DNA from: Pseudomonadota bacterium
GTDB taxonomy: Bacteria; Pseudomonadota; Alphaproteobacteria; Rhizobiales; Rhizobiaceae
Direction: 5' to 3'
Assembly (NCBI GenBank): GCA_023419535.1
Contig: JAEZXX010000086.1
Location: 1-36,800, forward strand
Length of the DNA stretch: 36,800 nucleotides
Position 1 is the first letter of the stretch. Each line of letters opens with the position of its first letter. Shown piece after piece: positions 1 through 7,253 of the stretch. Both the position numbers and the translations under genes were made by a program. The notes under the pieces were generated by a model that saw nothing but the letters and a program-made list of their open reading frames with translations, had not been told where the DNA came from and made no database searches.

Positions 1-48
1 CCCCCCCCCCCCCACCCCCCCGGGCCCCCCCCCCCCCCCCTCCCGCGC
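1..48. other. Low-complexity C-run, probable contig-end artefact
   Basis: Positions 1-40 are almost entirely C, broken by one A and GGG. They interrupt the acetyltransferase reading frame just where its conserved acetyl-CoA loop should be encoded. A similar G/C-run region closes the right end of the window. The simplest reading is low-quality read ends, such as poly-G base calls, built into the assembly. Confidence 0.7.
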
Positions 49-315
49 GGGGCGCACGGCGAGCGGGCCGAGCATCACGGCCGGGCGGCCGCCGATCGAG
101 ACCTTCGTCTGGCGCACCGTGCCGACGATCTCACCCTGCCGGATGGCGACGAAGGACAGGGCCGGATCGTGAGCCGCCATCTCGCGCACGCGCGCGGCGG
201 CCTTGGCATGCCGGCCGGGGCCGAAGGCCTGCGCGTTCAGAGCCTCGACGGCTCCGTCGTGTTCGGGCGATTCTGGGACGAAATGGACTTCGAGATGGGC
301 GGGGAGCGACATCAT
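1..315 (-). CDS. GNAT family N-acetyltransferase (YhbS-like), 3' part missing
   Basis: The frame read leftward from ATG 315 gives a protein starting MMSLPAHLEVHFVPESPE and continuing through AFGPGRHAKAAARVRE, LSFVAIRQGEIVGTVR and MLGPLAVRPAREG. That order (AFGPGR helix, SFVA strand, G.IVGTVR strand, LGPLAV strand) is the N-terminal half of YhbS-like GNAT acetyltransferases, which move an acetyl group from acetyl-CoA to an amine. The acetyl-CoA loop (RGxGIG) should follow directly, but here the sequence dissolves into a C/G homopolymer at positions 1-48, so the C-terminal half is lost. GGAG lies about 10 nt upstream of ATG 315; ATG 312 is the alternative. It sits 236 nt downstream of ftsW, where murG is usual. 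The substrate cannot be inferred. Confidence 0.75.
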   Translation of the reverse strand, partial: MMSLPAHLEVHFVPESPEHDGAVEALNAQAFGPGRHAKAAARVREMAAHDPALSFVAIRQGEIVGTVRQTKVSIGGRPAVMLGPLAVRPAREGGGGGPGGVGGGG

Positions 316-514
316 GGCTCGAGATCTCCGGCAGGCAACGGCGAAACGCCGCCCGGCCGGCGAGACGAGCCGGCTAGCGGGCGGACCGACAGGCGGTCTT
401 GGCCGCCTTCCCCGTTCGTCGTCGCAGGATGAGCATGATGCCCCCGAAACCCCGTCGTCCGTTGCGCGAGCCTCGCGCGATTATCCGGACCGGCGGCGCT
501 CCTAGCAGGTCGAC

Positions 515-545
515 GCCGGTCCGTCCATCGGTTTTGCGGACCGGC
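515..545 (-). terminator. GC-rich hairpin just after ftsW
   Basis: GCCGGTCCG (515-523) and CGGACCGGC (537-545) form a perfect 9-bp inverted repeat with a 13-nt loop, beginning 6 nt after the ftsW stop codon. There is no U-tract on the minus strand, so it is a terminator-like hairpin rather than a canonical intrinsic terminator. It would fit an end of the dcw operon here. The rest of 316-551 holds no recognisable gene. Confidence 0.4.
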
Positions 546-551
546 GGGTTT

Positions 552-1706
552 TCAGGCCGGCCGCATCGCCAGCGAGCGTTCCATCAGCCGATCGGTCAGC
601 GAATGGTTGTCGGCGCGCGAGCGCGTGAGGGCGAGCACGAAACCGGCCGAGATCGCGACCGCCATCATCGACGAGCCGCCGTAGGACAGGAAAGGCAGCG
701 TCATGCCCTTGGCGGGCATCAGCTGCAGATTCACCGCCATGTTGATGATCGACTGCATGCCGAAGAGGGTCACGAGGCCCGAGATGGCGAGGCGGGAGAA
801 GACGTCGCGCTGCCGGTAGGCGACCGACAGGCCGCGCACCACGATGAAGCAGAAGACCGCCGCGAGCAGCATGCAGGTGATGATGCCGAACTCCTCGGCG
901 ATCACCGCGAAGGCGAAGTCGGTGTGGCTGTCGGGCAGGATGCGCTTGACCGTCCCCTCGCCCGGCCCCTGGCCGAACCAGCCGCCGCGCATGATCGCCT
1001 CGCGCGCCGTGTCGGTCTGGAAGGTGTCGCCCTCGCCGGTCAGGAACCGGTCGAGGCGCGAGGCGAAGTGCGGAAAGCTCAGATAGGCGGTGCCGAGCCC
1101 CGCCGCGCCGACGCCGCCGAGGACGACGACCCAGAGCCAGGGCATGCCCGCCATGAAGAACAGCGCGCCCCAGACGCCGGCCGTCAGAACCGTCTGACCG
1201 AGGTCGGGCTGGGCGACCAGAAGAGCGGAGACGGTGAAGAGGAGGATCAGCGACAGGAAGTTGCCGGGAATCTCGGGGCGCCGGGCGCGCTCGGCGAGAA
1301 GCCACGCGCAGACGATCACGAAGGCCGGCTTCATGAACTCGGAGGGCTGGACGGTGATCGGGCCGAACTCCATCCAGCGCCGCGCGCCCTTCACCTCCAT
1401 GCCGAAGAACAGCGCCATGACCATGACGACGAGGGAGCCGCCGAGAAGGACGATGGAGGCGCGCCGGATCATGTGCGGCGAGAGCAGCGAGACGGCGAGC
1501 ATGATCGCGATGGAGGGCACGAGGAACACCGCGTGGCGCCGGGTGAAGTGGAACGGGTCGAGCCCGATGCGCTCGGCGACCGGGGGGCTCGCGGCGAAGG
1601 AGAGCATCATTCCGGCGACGAGGAGCAGGAGGAACGCCGCCAGGAACCAGCGGTCGACGCTGCGCCACCAGTCGGCGATCAGTCCGGGGCTCGCACGGCT
1701 CGTCAT
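552..1706 (-). CDS. ftsW: FtsW, SEDS-family septal peptidoglycan glycosyltransferase
   Basis: The 384-residue protein is a polytopic SEDS membrane protein (RodA/FtsW/SpoVE family), which polymerises lipid II at the division septum with its partner penicillin-binding protein FtsI. Visible hallmarks are the loop KGARRWMEFGPITVQPSEFMK (about residues 104-124), AQPDLGQT near 165, the long periplasmic loop with GEGTVKRILPDSHTDFAFAV and EEFG (about 248-272), and the C-terminal LPFLSYGGSS. Roughly ten hydrophobic segments are present and the length is normal. ATG 1706 lies 3 nt after the murD stop, so it is the last visible dcw gene. murG, which normally follows in relatives, is not seen downstream. 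Confidence 0.96.
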   Translation of the reverse strand: MTSRASPGLIADWWRSVDRWFLAAFLLLLVAGMMLSFAASPPVAERIGLDPFHFTRRHAVFLVPSIAIMLAVSLLSPHMIRRASIVLLGGSLVVMVMALFFGMEVKGARRWMEFGPITVQPSEFMKPAFVIVCAWLLAERARRPEIPGNFLSLILLFTVSALLVAQPDLGQTVLTAGVWGALFFMAGMPWLWVVVLGGVGAAGLGTAYLSFPHFASRLDRFLTGEGDTFQTDTAREAIMRGGWFGQGPGEGTVKRILPDSHTDFAFAVIAEEFGIITCMLLAAVFCFIVVRGLSVAYRQRDVFSRLAISGLVTLFGMQSIINMAVNLQLMPAKGMTLPFLSYGGSSMMAVAISAGFVLALTRSRADNHSLTDRLMERSLAMRPA

Positions 1707-1709
1707 GGC

Positions 1710-3104
1710 TCAGACCTCGCGGCGGAGGGTTATGCCGGGCAGTTTCGAGACGGCCTGTCGGAACGCCTCTCCCCGGACTTCGAAGTTGCGGAACTGGTCG
1801 AAGCTGGCACAGGCGGGAGAGAGGAGGACGACCTCCTCGCCCGCCGCGGCCTCGGCGTCGCGCGCCGCGTTCGCGACCGCGACGTCCAGAGTACCCGAGA
1901 TTTCGTAAGGAACTCGTTCACCAAGCGTGGCCGCGAAGGTCGGGGCCGCCTCGCCGATCAGGTAGGCCTTCACGACGCGGTCGAAGAGCGGAGCCAGCGA
2001 GGCGATGCCGCCCTCCTTCGGCAGGCCGCCTGCGATCCAGCGGATGGCCGGGAAGCTGGCGAGCGCGGGCGCGGCGGCCTCGGCGTTGGTCGCCTTGGAA
2101 TCGTTGACGAAGAGCGCCCTGCCCCGTCGGCCGACCTCCTCCATGCGATGGACGAGCCCCGGAAAGCTCTTCAGCCCTGCCAGGATCTCCTCGTCGGCAA
2201 GGCCGAGCGCGGCCAGCGCGGCGACGGCGGCGGCGGCGTTCTGCCCGTTGTGGCGCCCCCGCAGCGAGCCGATGCCGGCGAGCGGGAAGGCCGCGTCGGG
2301 TTCGGACAGGCCGCGGCGCAGCACGGCCTCGCCGTCGAAGAAGACGCCCGCGGTCAGGTGCTTTTCCTTGGAGATGCGCACCACCGGCCGGCCTTCGCTC
2401 TCGTGCCAGAGGGCGATGCGCTCGCAATGCTCGTCGTCGACCCCGATCACAGCGGTCCGCGCCTTCTCGACCAACCGCGCCTTGATGGCGGCGTAGTTCT
2501 CCATCGTCCCGTGCCGGTCGAGATGGTCCGGCGAGAGGTTCAGGAGGATGCCGACGCTCGGACGGAGCGAGGGCGCGAGGTCGATCTGGTAGGAGGAGCA
2601 TTCCACGACGTGGAAGCGGTCCTTCGCCGGCGGGTCGAGCGTCAGGACGGCCACGCCGATATTGCCGCCGAGCTGCGTGTCGCGGCCCGAATGGCGCAGG
2701 ACATGGGCGATCAGCGCCGTCGTCGTCGACTTGCCGTTGGTGCCGGTGATGGCGACGAAGGGCGCCTCCGGCTCGACCGCCTCGCGCTCGCGGGCGAAGA
2801 TCTCGACGTCGCCGATGACGGGCACGCCGCTCGAATTGGCGAGTTCGGCCGCCCAGTGGGGCTTGGGATGCGTCAGCGGCACGCCGGGCGAGAGGATGAG
2901 CGCGTCGACGTTCGACCAGTCCAGCGCGTGCAGGTCGCCCGTCGGAAGGCCTTCGGCCGTGGCCGCCTGGACGCTCGTCGGGTTGTCGTCGAAGGCGGTG
3001 AGCGCTGCGCCGCCGTCCAGGAGGGAGCGGGCCGTCGCGCGTCCCGAGCCGCCGAGGCCGAAGAGGGCGACCCTGGCGCCCGCGAAGGTGCGCGCCGCGA
3101 TCAT
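1710..3104 (-). CDS. murD: UDP-N-acetylmuramoyl-L-alanine--D-glutamate ligase
   Basis: The 464-residue cytoplasmic Mur ligase adds D-glutamate to UDP-MurNAc-L-Ala using ATP. The N-terminal Rossmann-like domain starts with VALFGLGGSGRA (residues 12-23). The ATP loop GTNGKSTT is at 121-128, followed by GGNIG and the ECSSYQID segment typical of MurD. NLSPDHLDRHGTMENYAAIK and RHNGQNAAAA belong to the central domain, and NDSKATNAEAA begins the C-terminal domain. ATG 3104 overlaps the mraY stop by 4 nt (ATGA), which decides the start and indicates translational coupling. Length and motifs are complete. Confidence 0.97.
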   Translation of the reverse strand: MIAARTFAGARVALFGLGGSGRATARSLLDGGAALTAFDDNPTSVQAATAEGLPTGDLHALDWSNVDALILSPGVPLTHPKPHWAAELANSSGVPVIGDVEIFAREREAVEPEAPFVAITGTNGKSTTTALIAHVLRHSGRDTQLGGNIGVAVLTLDPPAKDRFHVVECSSYQIDLAPSLRPSVGILLNLSPDHLDRHGTMENYAAIKARLVEKARTAVIGVDDEHCERIALWHESEGRPVVRISKEKHLTAGVFFDGEAVLRRGLSEPDAAFPLAGIGSLRGRHNGQNAAAAVAALAALGLADEEILAGLKSFPGLVHRMEEVGRRGRALFVNDSKATNAEAAAPALASFPAIRWIAGGLPKEGGIASLAPLFDRVVKAYLIGEAAPTFAATLGERVPYEISGTLDVAVANAARDAEAAAGEEVVLLSPACASFDQFRNFEVRGEAFRQAVSKLPGITLRREV

Positions 3105-4183
3105 CTCAGCTTCAGCGTCGAAAGGCCGAGGAAGGCGAGCAGGAGGGCGATGATCCAGAAGCGGACCACGACCTGGCTCTCGGTCCAGCCGAGCTTCTCG
3201 AAATGGTGGTGGATCGGCGCCATGAGGAAGACGCGCTTGCCGGTGAGCTTGAAGGAGGCCACCTGGATGATGACCGACAGCGCCTCGATGACGAAGAGGC
3301 CGCCGATGATGGCGAGGACGATCTCGTGCTTGGTGGCGACCGCGATCGCGCCGGTCATGCCGCCCAGCGCGAGGGACCCCGTGTCGCCCATGAAGATCGC
3401 CGCCGGCGGCGCGTTGAACCAGAGGAAGCCGAGGCCGGCGCCGATGACGGCGCCGCAGAGCACCGCGAGTTCGCCCGTGCCGACCACGTAGTGGATCTGC
3501 AGGTAGTTGGAGAAATTGATGTTGCCGGCCAGATACGCAATCAGGCCGAAGGCCGCCGCCGCGATCATGATCGGCACGATGGCAAGCCCGTCGAGCCCGT
3601 CGGTCAGGTTCACCGCATTGCCGGCCCCGACCATCACGAAGGCAGCGAAGACGATGTAGAAGACGCCGAGATCGAAGACGATCTGCTTGAAAAAGGGGAG
3701 CGTCAGCGTCGTGGCGAGGTCGCCCGCGCCGGCATAGGCGATGAGCGCCGCCGCCGCGCCCGCGATGGCGAATTCGAGCGCCAGCCGCGCCTTGCCCGAG
3801 AAGCCCTTGTGGCTCTGCTTGGTGACCTTCAGATAGTCGTCGTAGAAGCCGATCGCGCCGAAGCCGATCGTCACCATCAGCACCGCCCAGACATAGACGT
3901 TGGACAGGTCCGCCCAGAGCACCGTGGCGACCACCACGCCCGACAGGATCATCAGCCCGCCCATGGTCGGCGTGCCGGCCTTCTTGAAGTGGGTCTGCGG
4001 CCCGTCGGCGCGGATCGGCTGGCCGCGCCCCTGGCGCACGCGCAGATTGGTGATGATCGCCGGGCCGAACAGGAAGACGACGATGAAGGACGTGATCATC
4101 GCCGCGCCGGTGCGGAAGGTGATGTAGCGGAAGACGTTGAAGACCTGCGCGTCGCCGGCGAGGGCCGAAAGATAGCTCAGCAC
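3101..4183 (-). CDS. mraY: Phospho-N-acetylmuramoyl-pentapeptide transferase (lipid I synthase)
   Basis: The 360-residue integral membrane enzyme transfers phospho-MurNAc-pentapeptide to undecaprenyl phosphate. Hallmarks are GTPTMGGLMIL (70-80), the catalytic aspartate region GFYDDYLKV (112-120), NLTDGLDGLA (192-201), the cytoplasmic loop FMGDTGSLALGG, and the histidine cluster APIHHHFEKLG near the C-terminus. The open frame runs far upstream through murF in another frame, so the start must be chosen: GTG 4183 (then CTGAGCTATCTT) overlaps the murF stop (4179-4177) and gives exactly the family length. A GTG start is inferred, but the coupling pattern matches the rest of the operon. Confidence 0.96.
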   Translation of the reverse strand: MLSYLSALAGDAQVFNVFRYITFRTGAAMITSFIVVFLFGPAIITNLRVRQGRGQPIRADGPQTHFKKAGTPTMGGLMILSGVVVATVLWADLSNVYVWAVLMVTIGFGAIGFYDDYLKVTKQSHKGFSGKARLALEFAIAGAAAALIAYAGAGDLATTLTLPFFKQIVFDLGVFYIVFAAFVMVGAGNAVNLTDGLDGLAIVPIMIAAAAFGLIAYLAGNINFSNYLQIHYVVGTGELAVLCGAVIGAGLGFLWFNAPPAAIFMGDTGSLALGGMTGAIAVATKHEIVLAIIGGLFVIEALSVIIQVASFKLTGKRVFLMAPIHHHFEKLGWTESQVVVRFWIIALLLAFLGLSTLKLR

Positions 4184-5640
4184 GTGGCCGCCCCCGATGC
4201 CGTGTTGGCCTTGGCCGCGCCCGTCAGGGGCTTGGCGTCCGGACCGGTGAGCCGCTCGACGAGCCGGCCGAGCCCGATGCCGAGCGAGGCCTTCACGACG
4301 ACGACGTCGCCCGGGCGAAGATAGTGGCGCAAGCTTGCCTCGACCTCGTCGACGCCCTGGTGCCATTCGCAGTGGATGGAGCCCGGGAGCGCGGCGGACA
4401 GCGTGCGGATCTCGGGGCCGACGAGGAACACCGCGTCGGCGCGCGCCTCGGCGAGCGGCCGGGCGAGGTCGCTGTGGAACTTGCGCGAATGTCCGCCGAG
4501 CTCGAGCATGTCGCCGAGGACGGCGACGCGCCGCCCGCCTTCGCCCGGCTTGGCGAGCCCGAGGCTCTCCAGCGCCGCGCGCATCGATGCGGGATTGGCG
4601 TTGTAGCTCTCGTCGATGAGCGTCACCGGTTCGCCGCCGGTCGCGATCGTGGCGCGCGCGCCCCGGCCCTTGCCCGTGGTCCATTCCGAAAGCGCCATCG
4701 CGGCCTTCTCGACATCGGCGCCCATGATCTCGGTCGCGGCCAGCACGGCGAGGACGTTCTGCGCGATGTGGCGGCCCGCCGCCTTCAGGGTCAGTTCGAC
4801 GTCCGCCCCCGCGACGCGCGCCGTCACCGCGGAGCCCTCGGTGCTTCCTGCGAAGCTCAGGAGCCGCACGTCCGCGCCCGCCGCCTCGCCGAAGGTCGCG
4901 ACCTTGGAGACACCGGCCGCGCGCGCCATGCCGGCGAGCGCGTTGCCGTGGGGATCGTCGGCGTTGACGATCGCCGTCCCGCCGGGCTCGACACCCTCGA
5001 ATATCTCGCCCTTGGCCTTGGCGATCTCGTCGAGGCCGGAGAAGAAGCCGAGATGGGCCGGCGCGATCAGAGTCACGATCGCCGCGTGCGGGCGCACCAG
5101 CTTCACCAGCGGGCGGATCTCGTTCGGATGATTCATGCCGATCTCGAAGACGGCGTAGTCGGCGTCCTCGGGCAGGCGCGCCAGCGACAGCGGCACGCCC
5201 CAATGGTTGTTGAAGGAGGCGGCGGAGGCGTGGACGCTGCCGCTGGCCCCGAGCGCGACGCGCAGCGCCTCCTTGGTGGTCGTCTTGCCGACCGAGCCGG
5301 TGACGGCGACGATCTCGGCCTTGGACCTTGCGCGGGCCGCCGCCGCCAGCCGGCAAAGGCCCGCCAGCACGTCCTCGACGACGAGGAGCGGAGCCGACAC
5401 CTTGCCGAGCGCCGGCAGCTTCTTCTGCGAGACGACGAGGACGCTCGCTCCGGCCGCCGCCGCGGCCGTCAGGAAGTTGTGGCCGTCGAAGCGGTCGCCC
5501 TTGATCGCGAAGAAGGCCTCGCCGGGTTTCAAAGTGCGCGTGTCGATGGAAAGGCCGGTCACGGCCGAGGGCAGCTCGCCGATCGGTCGCCCTTTCAGCG
5601 CCTCCTCGAAGGCCCTGCCCGTCCAGAGGGCGCCGCTCAT
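4177..5640 (-). CDS. murF: UDP-N-acetylmuramoyl-tripeptide--D-alanyl-D-alanine ligase
   Basis: The 487-residue Mur ligase adds D-Ala-D-Ala to the UDP-MurNAc tripeptide, the last cytoplasmic step. The N-terminal domain contains SIDTRTLKPGEAFFAIKG (31-48), the ATP loop GSVGKTTTKE is at 115-124, and FNNHWGVPLSLARL, EIGMNHPNEI and DESYNANPASM are classic MurF segments. Near the C-terminus the segment VVVKASLGIGLGRLV stands where enterobacterial MurF reads KGSNG, a divergence to note but not one that disrupts the fold. ATG 5640 overlaps the murE stop (ATGA). An apparently larger open frame upstream is only GC-driven read-through of murE and ftsI in another frame. Confidence 0.96.
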   Translation of the reverse strand: MSGALWTGRAFEEALKGRPIGELPSAVTGLSIDTRTLKPGEAFFAIKGDRFDGHNFLTAAAAAGASVLVVSQKKLPALGKVSAPLLVVEDVLAGLCRLAAAARARSKAEIVAVTGSVGKTTTKEALRVALGASGSVHASAASFNNHWGVPLSLARLPEDADYAVFEIGMNHPNEIRPLVKLVRPHAAIVTLIAPAHLGFFSGLDEIAKAKGEIFEGVEPGGTAIVNADDPHGNALAGMARAAGVSKVATFGEAAGADVRLLSFAGSTEGSAVTARVAGADVELTLKAAGRHIAQNVLAVLAATEIMGADVEKAAMALSEWTTGKGRGARATIATGGEPVTLIDESYNANPASMRAALESLGLAKPGEGGRRVAVLGDMLELGGHSRKFHSDLARPLAEARADAVFLVGPEIRTLSAALPGSIHCEWHQGVDEVEASLRHYLRPGDVVVVKASLGIGLGRLVERLTGPDAKPLTGAAKANTASGAATC

Positions 5641-7088
5641 CGCGCCGCCTCCGCGATGGCGGCGCGCACCTCGTCGTGGTCGCTGAACGGATAGGTCTTG
5701 TCGCCGATGGTCTGCCCGTTCTCGTGGCCCTTGCCCGCGACGACGACGGTGTCGCCGGCTTGCGCGCGGCGCACGGCCTCGCGGATGGCCTCGCGGCGGT
5801 CGCCGATCTCCTCCAGCGACGGCGCGCCGGCCTTGATCTCGGCCCGGATGGCGGCGGGCTCTTCGGAGCGCGGATTGTCGTCGGTCAGGATGGCGATGTC
5901 GGCAAGGCGCGCCGCGATCCCGCCCATGATCGGACGCTTGCCTCGGTCGCGGTCGCCGCCGCAGCCGAAGACGGCGATGACGCGGCCGGTGGTGAAGGGC
6001 CGGACGGAGGAGAGGACGTTCTCCAGCGCCTCGGGCTTGTGGGCGTAGTCGACGAAGACCGGTGCGCCGCTCGCCGTGGTGCCCGCAAGATCGAGCCGGC
6101 CGGGCGCGCCCTCCAGATGCTCCAGCGCCGAGAGCGCCGTTGCGACCGGAACGCCCGTGGCGATGGCGAGGCCCGCGGCGACCAGCGCGTTCGACATCTG
6201 GAACTCGCCGGCGAGCGGCAGGACGATGCGGTGGATGCGCCCCTCCGCCTCGATCTCGGCGACCTGCCGGCGGCGCTCGTGTTCGAGGCGCTTGAGGCGA
6301 AGGAGATCGCCGCCGCGGCCGACCGTCAGGACGCTCGCGCCCGCGTCCCGTGCGACCGCGATCGCACGCTCCGACCAGGAATCGTCGGCGAAGATCACCG
6401 CGGGCGCTCCCTTCGGGAGCAACGTGTCGAAGAGGCGCATCTTGGCCGCGAAATAGTCCTCGACCGTCGGATGGTAGTCCATGTGGTCGCGGCCGAGATT
6501 GATGAAGCCGGCGGCCGCCAGCGTCACGCCGTCGAGGCGCCGCTGTTCCAGACCGTGGCTCGACGCCTCCATGGAAACGTCGCTGACGCCCTCTCGGGCG
6601 AGGCCGGCCATGAGTTCGGCCAGCGCGACGGGGTCCGGCGTCGTCAGCGAGCCGTATTCGTTGCGGGTCGGCGAGACGAGACCCGTCGTGCCGATCGAGG
6701 CCGCCGCCCGGCCGGCGCTCGCCCAGATCTGGCGGGTGAAGGCGGCGATGGAGGTCTTGCCGCTGGTGCCGGTGACGGCGACGACGCGTTCGGGCTGGGC
6801 ACCGGCGAAGCGGGCGGCGATGAGCGCCAGGGCCCGGCGCGGATCGTCGGCGCGCAGGACGGGAAGCGCAGTGTCGAGCGCGACGTCGGCTCCGGCGAGG
6901 ATCGCCGCGGCGCCCTTCTCCTCGGCCTGCGCCACGAAGCGCGAGCCGTCGGTGCGGGTGCCGGACAGGGCCGCGAAGAGGACGCCGGGGGTCACCGACC
7001 GCGAGTCGGCCGTCACTCCGGCGATCTCGGGATCCTGCGGCCCTTGCGCGCGCACTCCCGTCCCTTGCACCAGCTCTGCCAGTTTCAT
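5637..7088 (-). CDS. murE: UDP-N-acetylmuramoyl-tripeptide synthetase, meso-DAP adding
   Basis: The 483-residue Mur ligase adds the third stem residue. The ATP loop GTSGKTS is at 107-113, EASSHGLEQRRLDGV at 175-188 and NLGRDHMDYHPTVEDY at 197-212. DNPR at 404-407 is the motif that specifies meso-diaminopimelate rather than lysine. ATG 7088 (MKLAELVQG) matches the usual N-terminus; an in-frame upstream ATG at 7136 would add 16 residues, and neither has a strong ribosome binding site. It is separated from ftsI by 165 nt, the only long gap in the operon. Confidence 0.95.
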   Translation of the reverse strand: MKLAELVQGTGVRAQGPQDPEIAGVTADSRSVTPGVLFAALSGTRTDGSRFVAQAEEKGAAAILAGADVALDTALPVLRADDPRRALALIAARFAGAQPERVVAVTGTSGKTSIAAFTRQIWASAGRAAASIGTTGLVSPTRNEYGSLTTPDPVALAELMAGLAREGVSDVSMEASSHGLEQRRLDGVTLAAAGFINLGRDHMDYHPTVEDYFAAKMRLFDTLLPKGAPAVIFADDSWSERAIAVARDAGASVLTVGRGGDLLRLKRLEHERRRQVAEIEAEGRIHRIVLPLAGEFQMSNALVAAGLAIATGVPVATALSALEHLEGAPGRLDLAGTTASGAPVFVDYAHKPEALENVLSSVRPFTTGRVIAVFGCGGDRDRGKRPIMGGIAARLADIAILTDDNPRSEEPAAIRAEIKAGAPSLEEIGDRREAIREAVRRAQAGDTVVVAGKGHENGQTIGDKTYPFSDHDEVRAAIAEAAR

Positions 7089-7115
7089 CCGCGCGTTCCA
7101 TGAATCCGCGAGGGA

Positions 7116-7133
7116 CCGGGCCGACCGGCCCGG
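7116..7133. repeat. 8-bp palindrome in the ftsI-murE gap
   Basis: CCGGGCCG (7116-7123) and CGGCCCGG (7126-7133) form a near-perfect palindrome with a 2-nt centre, in the only sizeable non-coding gap (7089-7253) of the dcw operon. It could be a regulator site, a transcript-processing hairpin or chance in GC-rich DNA. I see no convincing promoter or gene in the rest of the gap. Confidence 0.35.
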
Positions 7134-7253
7134 CATGCGTCTCGCGTCTGTCCGCTTCTAGTGCATCGCCCGACACCGATGAAGCATCTCGTTCACCCTG
7201 GCTCACCGGTTGTGCGCGATGGACGCATCCGTGCCACAGGCGAGATGCCCCGC

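Noticed and set aside
399..3491. 1030-codon open frame on the plus strand
   Set aside because: It lies antisense to ftsW, murD and part of mraY, whose motifs are unambiguous; composition (Arg, Asp, Glu, His and Gly rich) is typical of reverse-strand frames in 70% GC DNA.
3101..5356. 751-codon frame starting inside murF and containing MraY
   Set aside because: The first roughly 390 codons are an off-frame reading of murF; MraY begins at GTG 4183.
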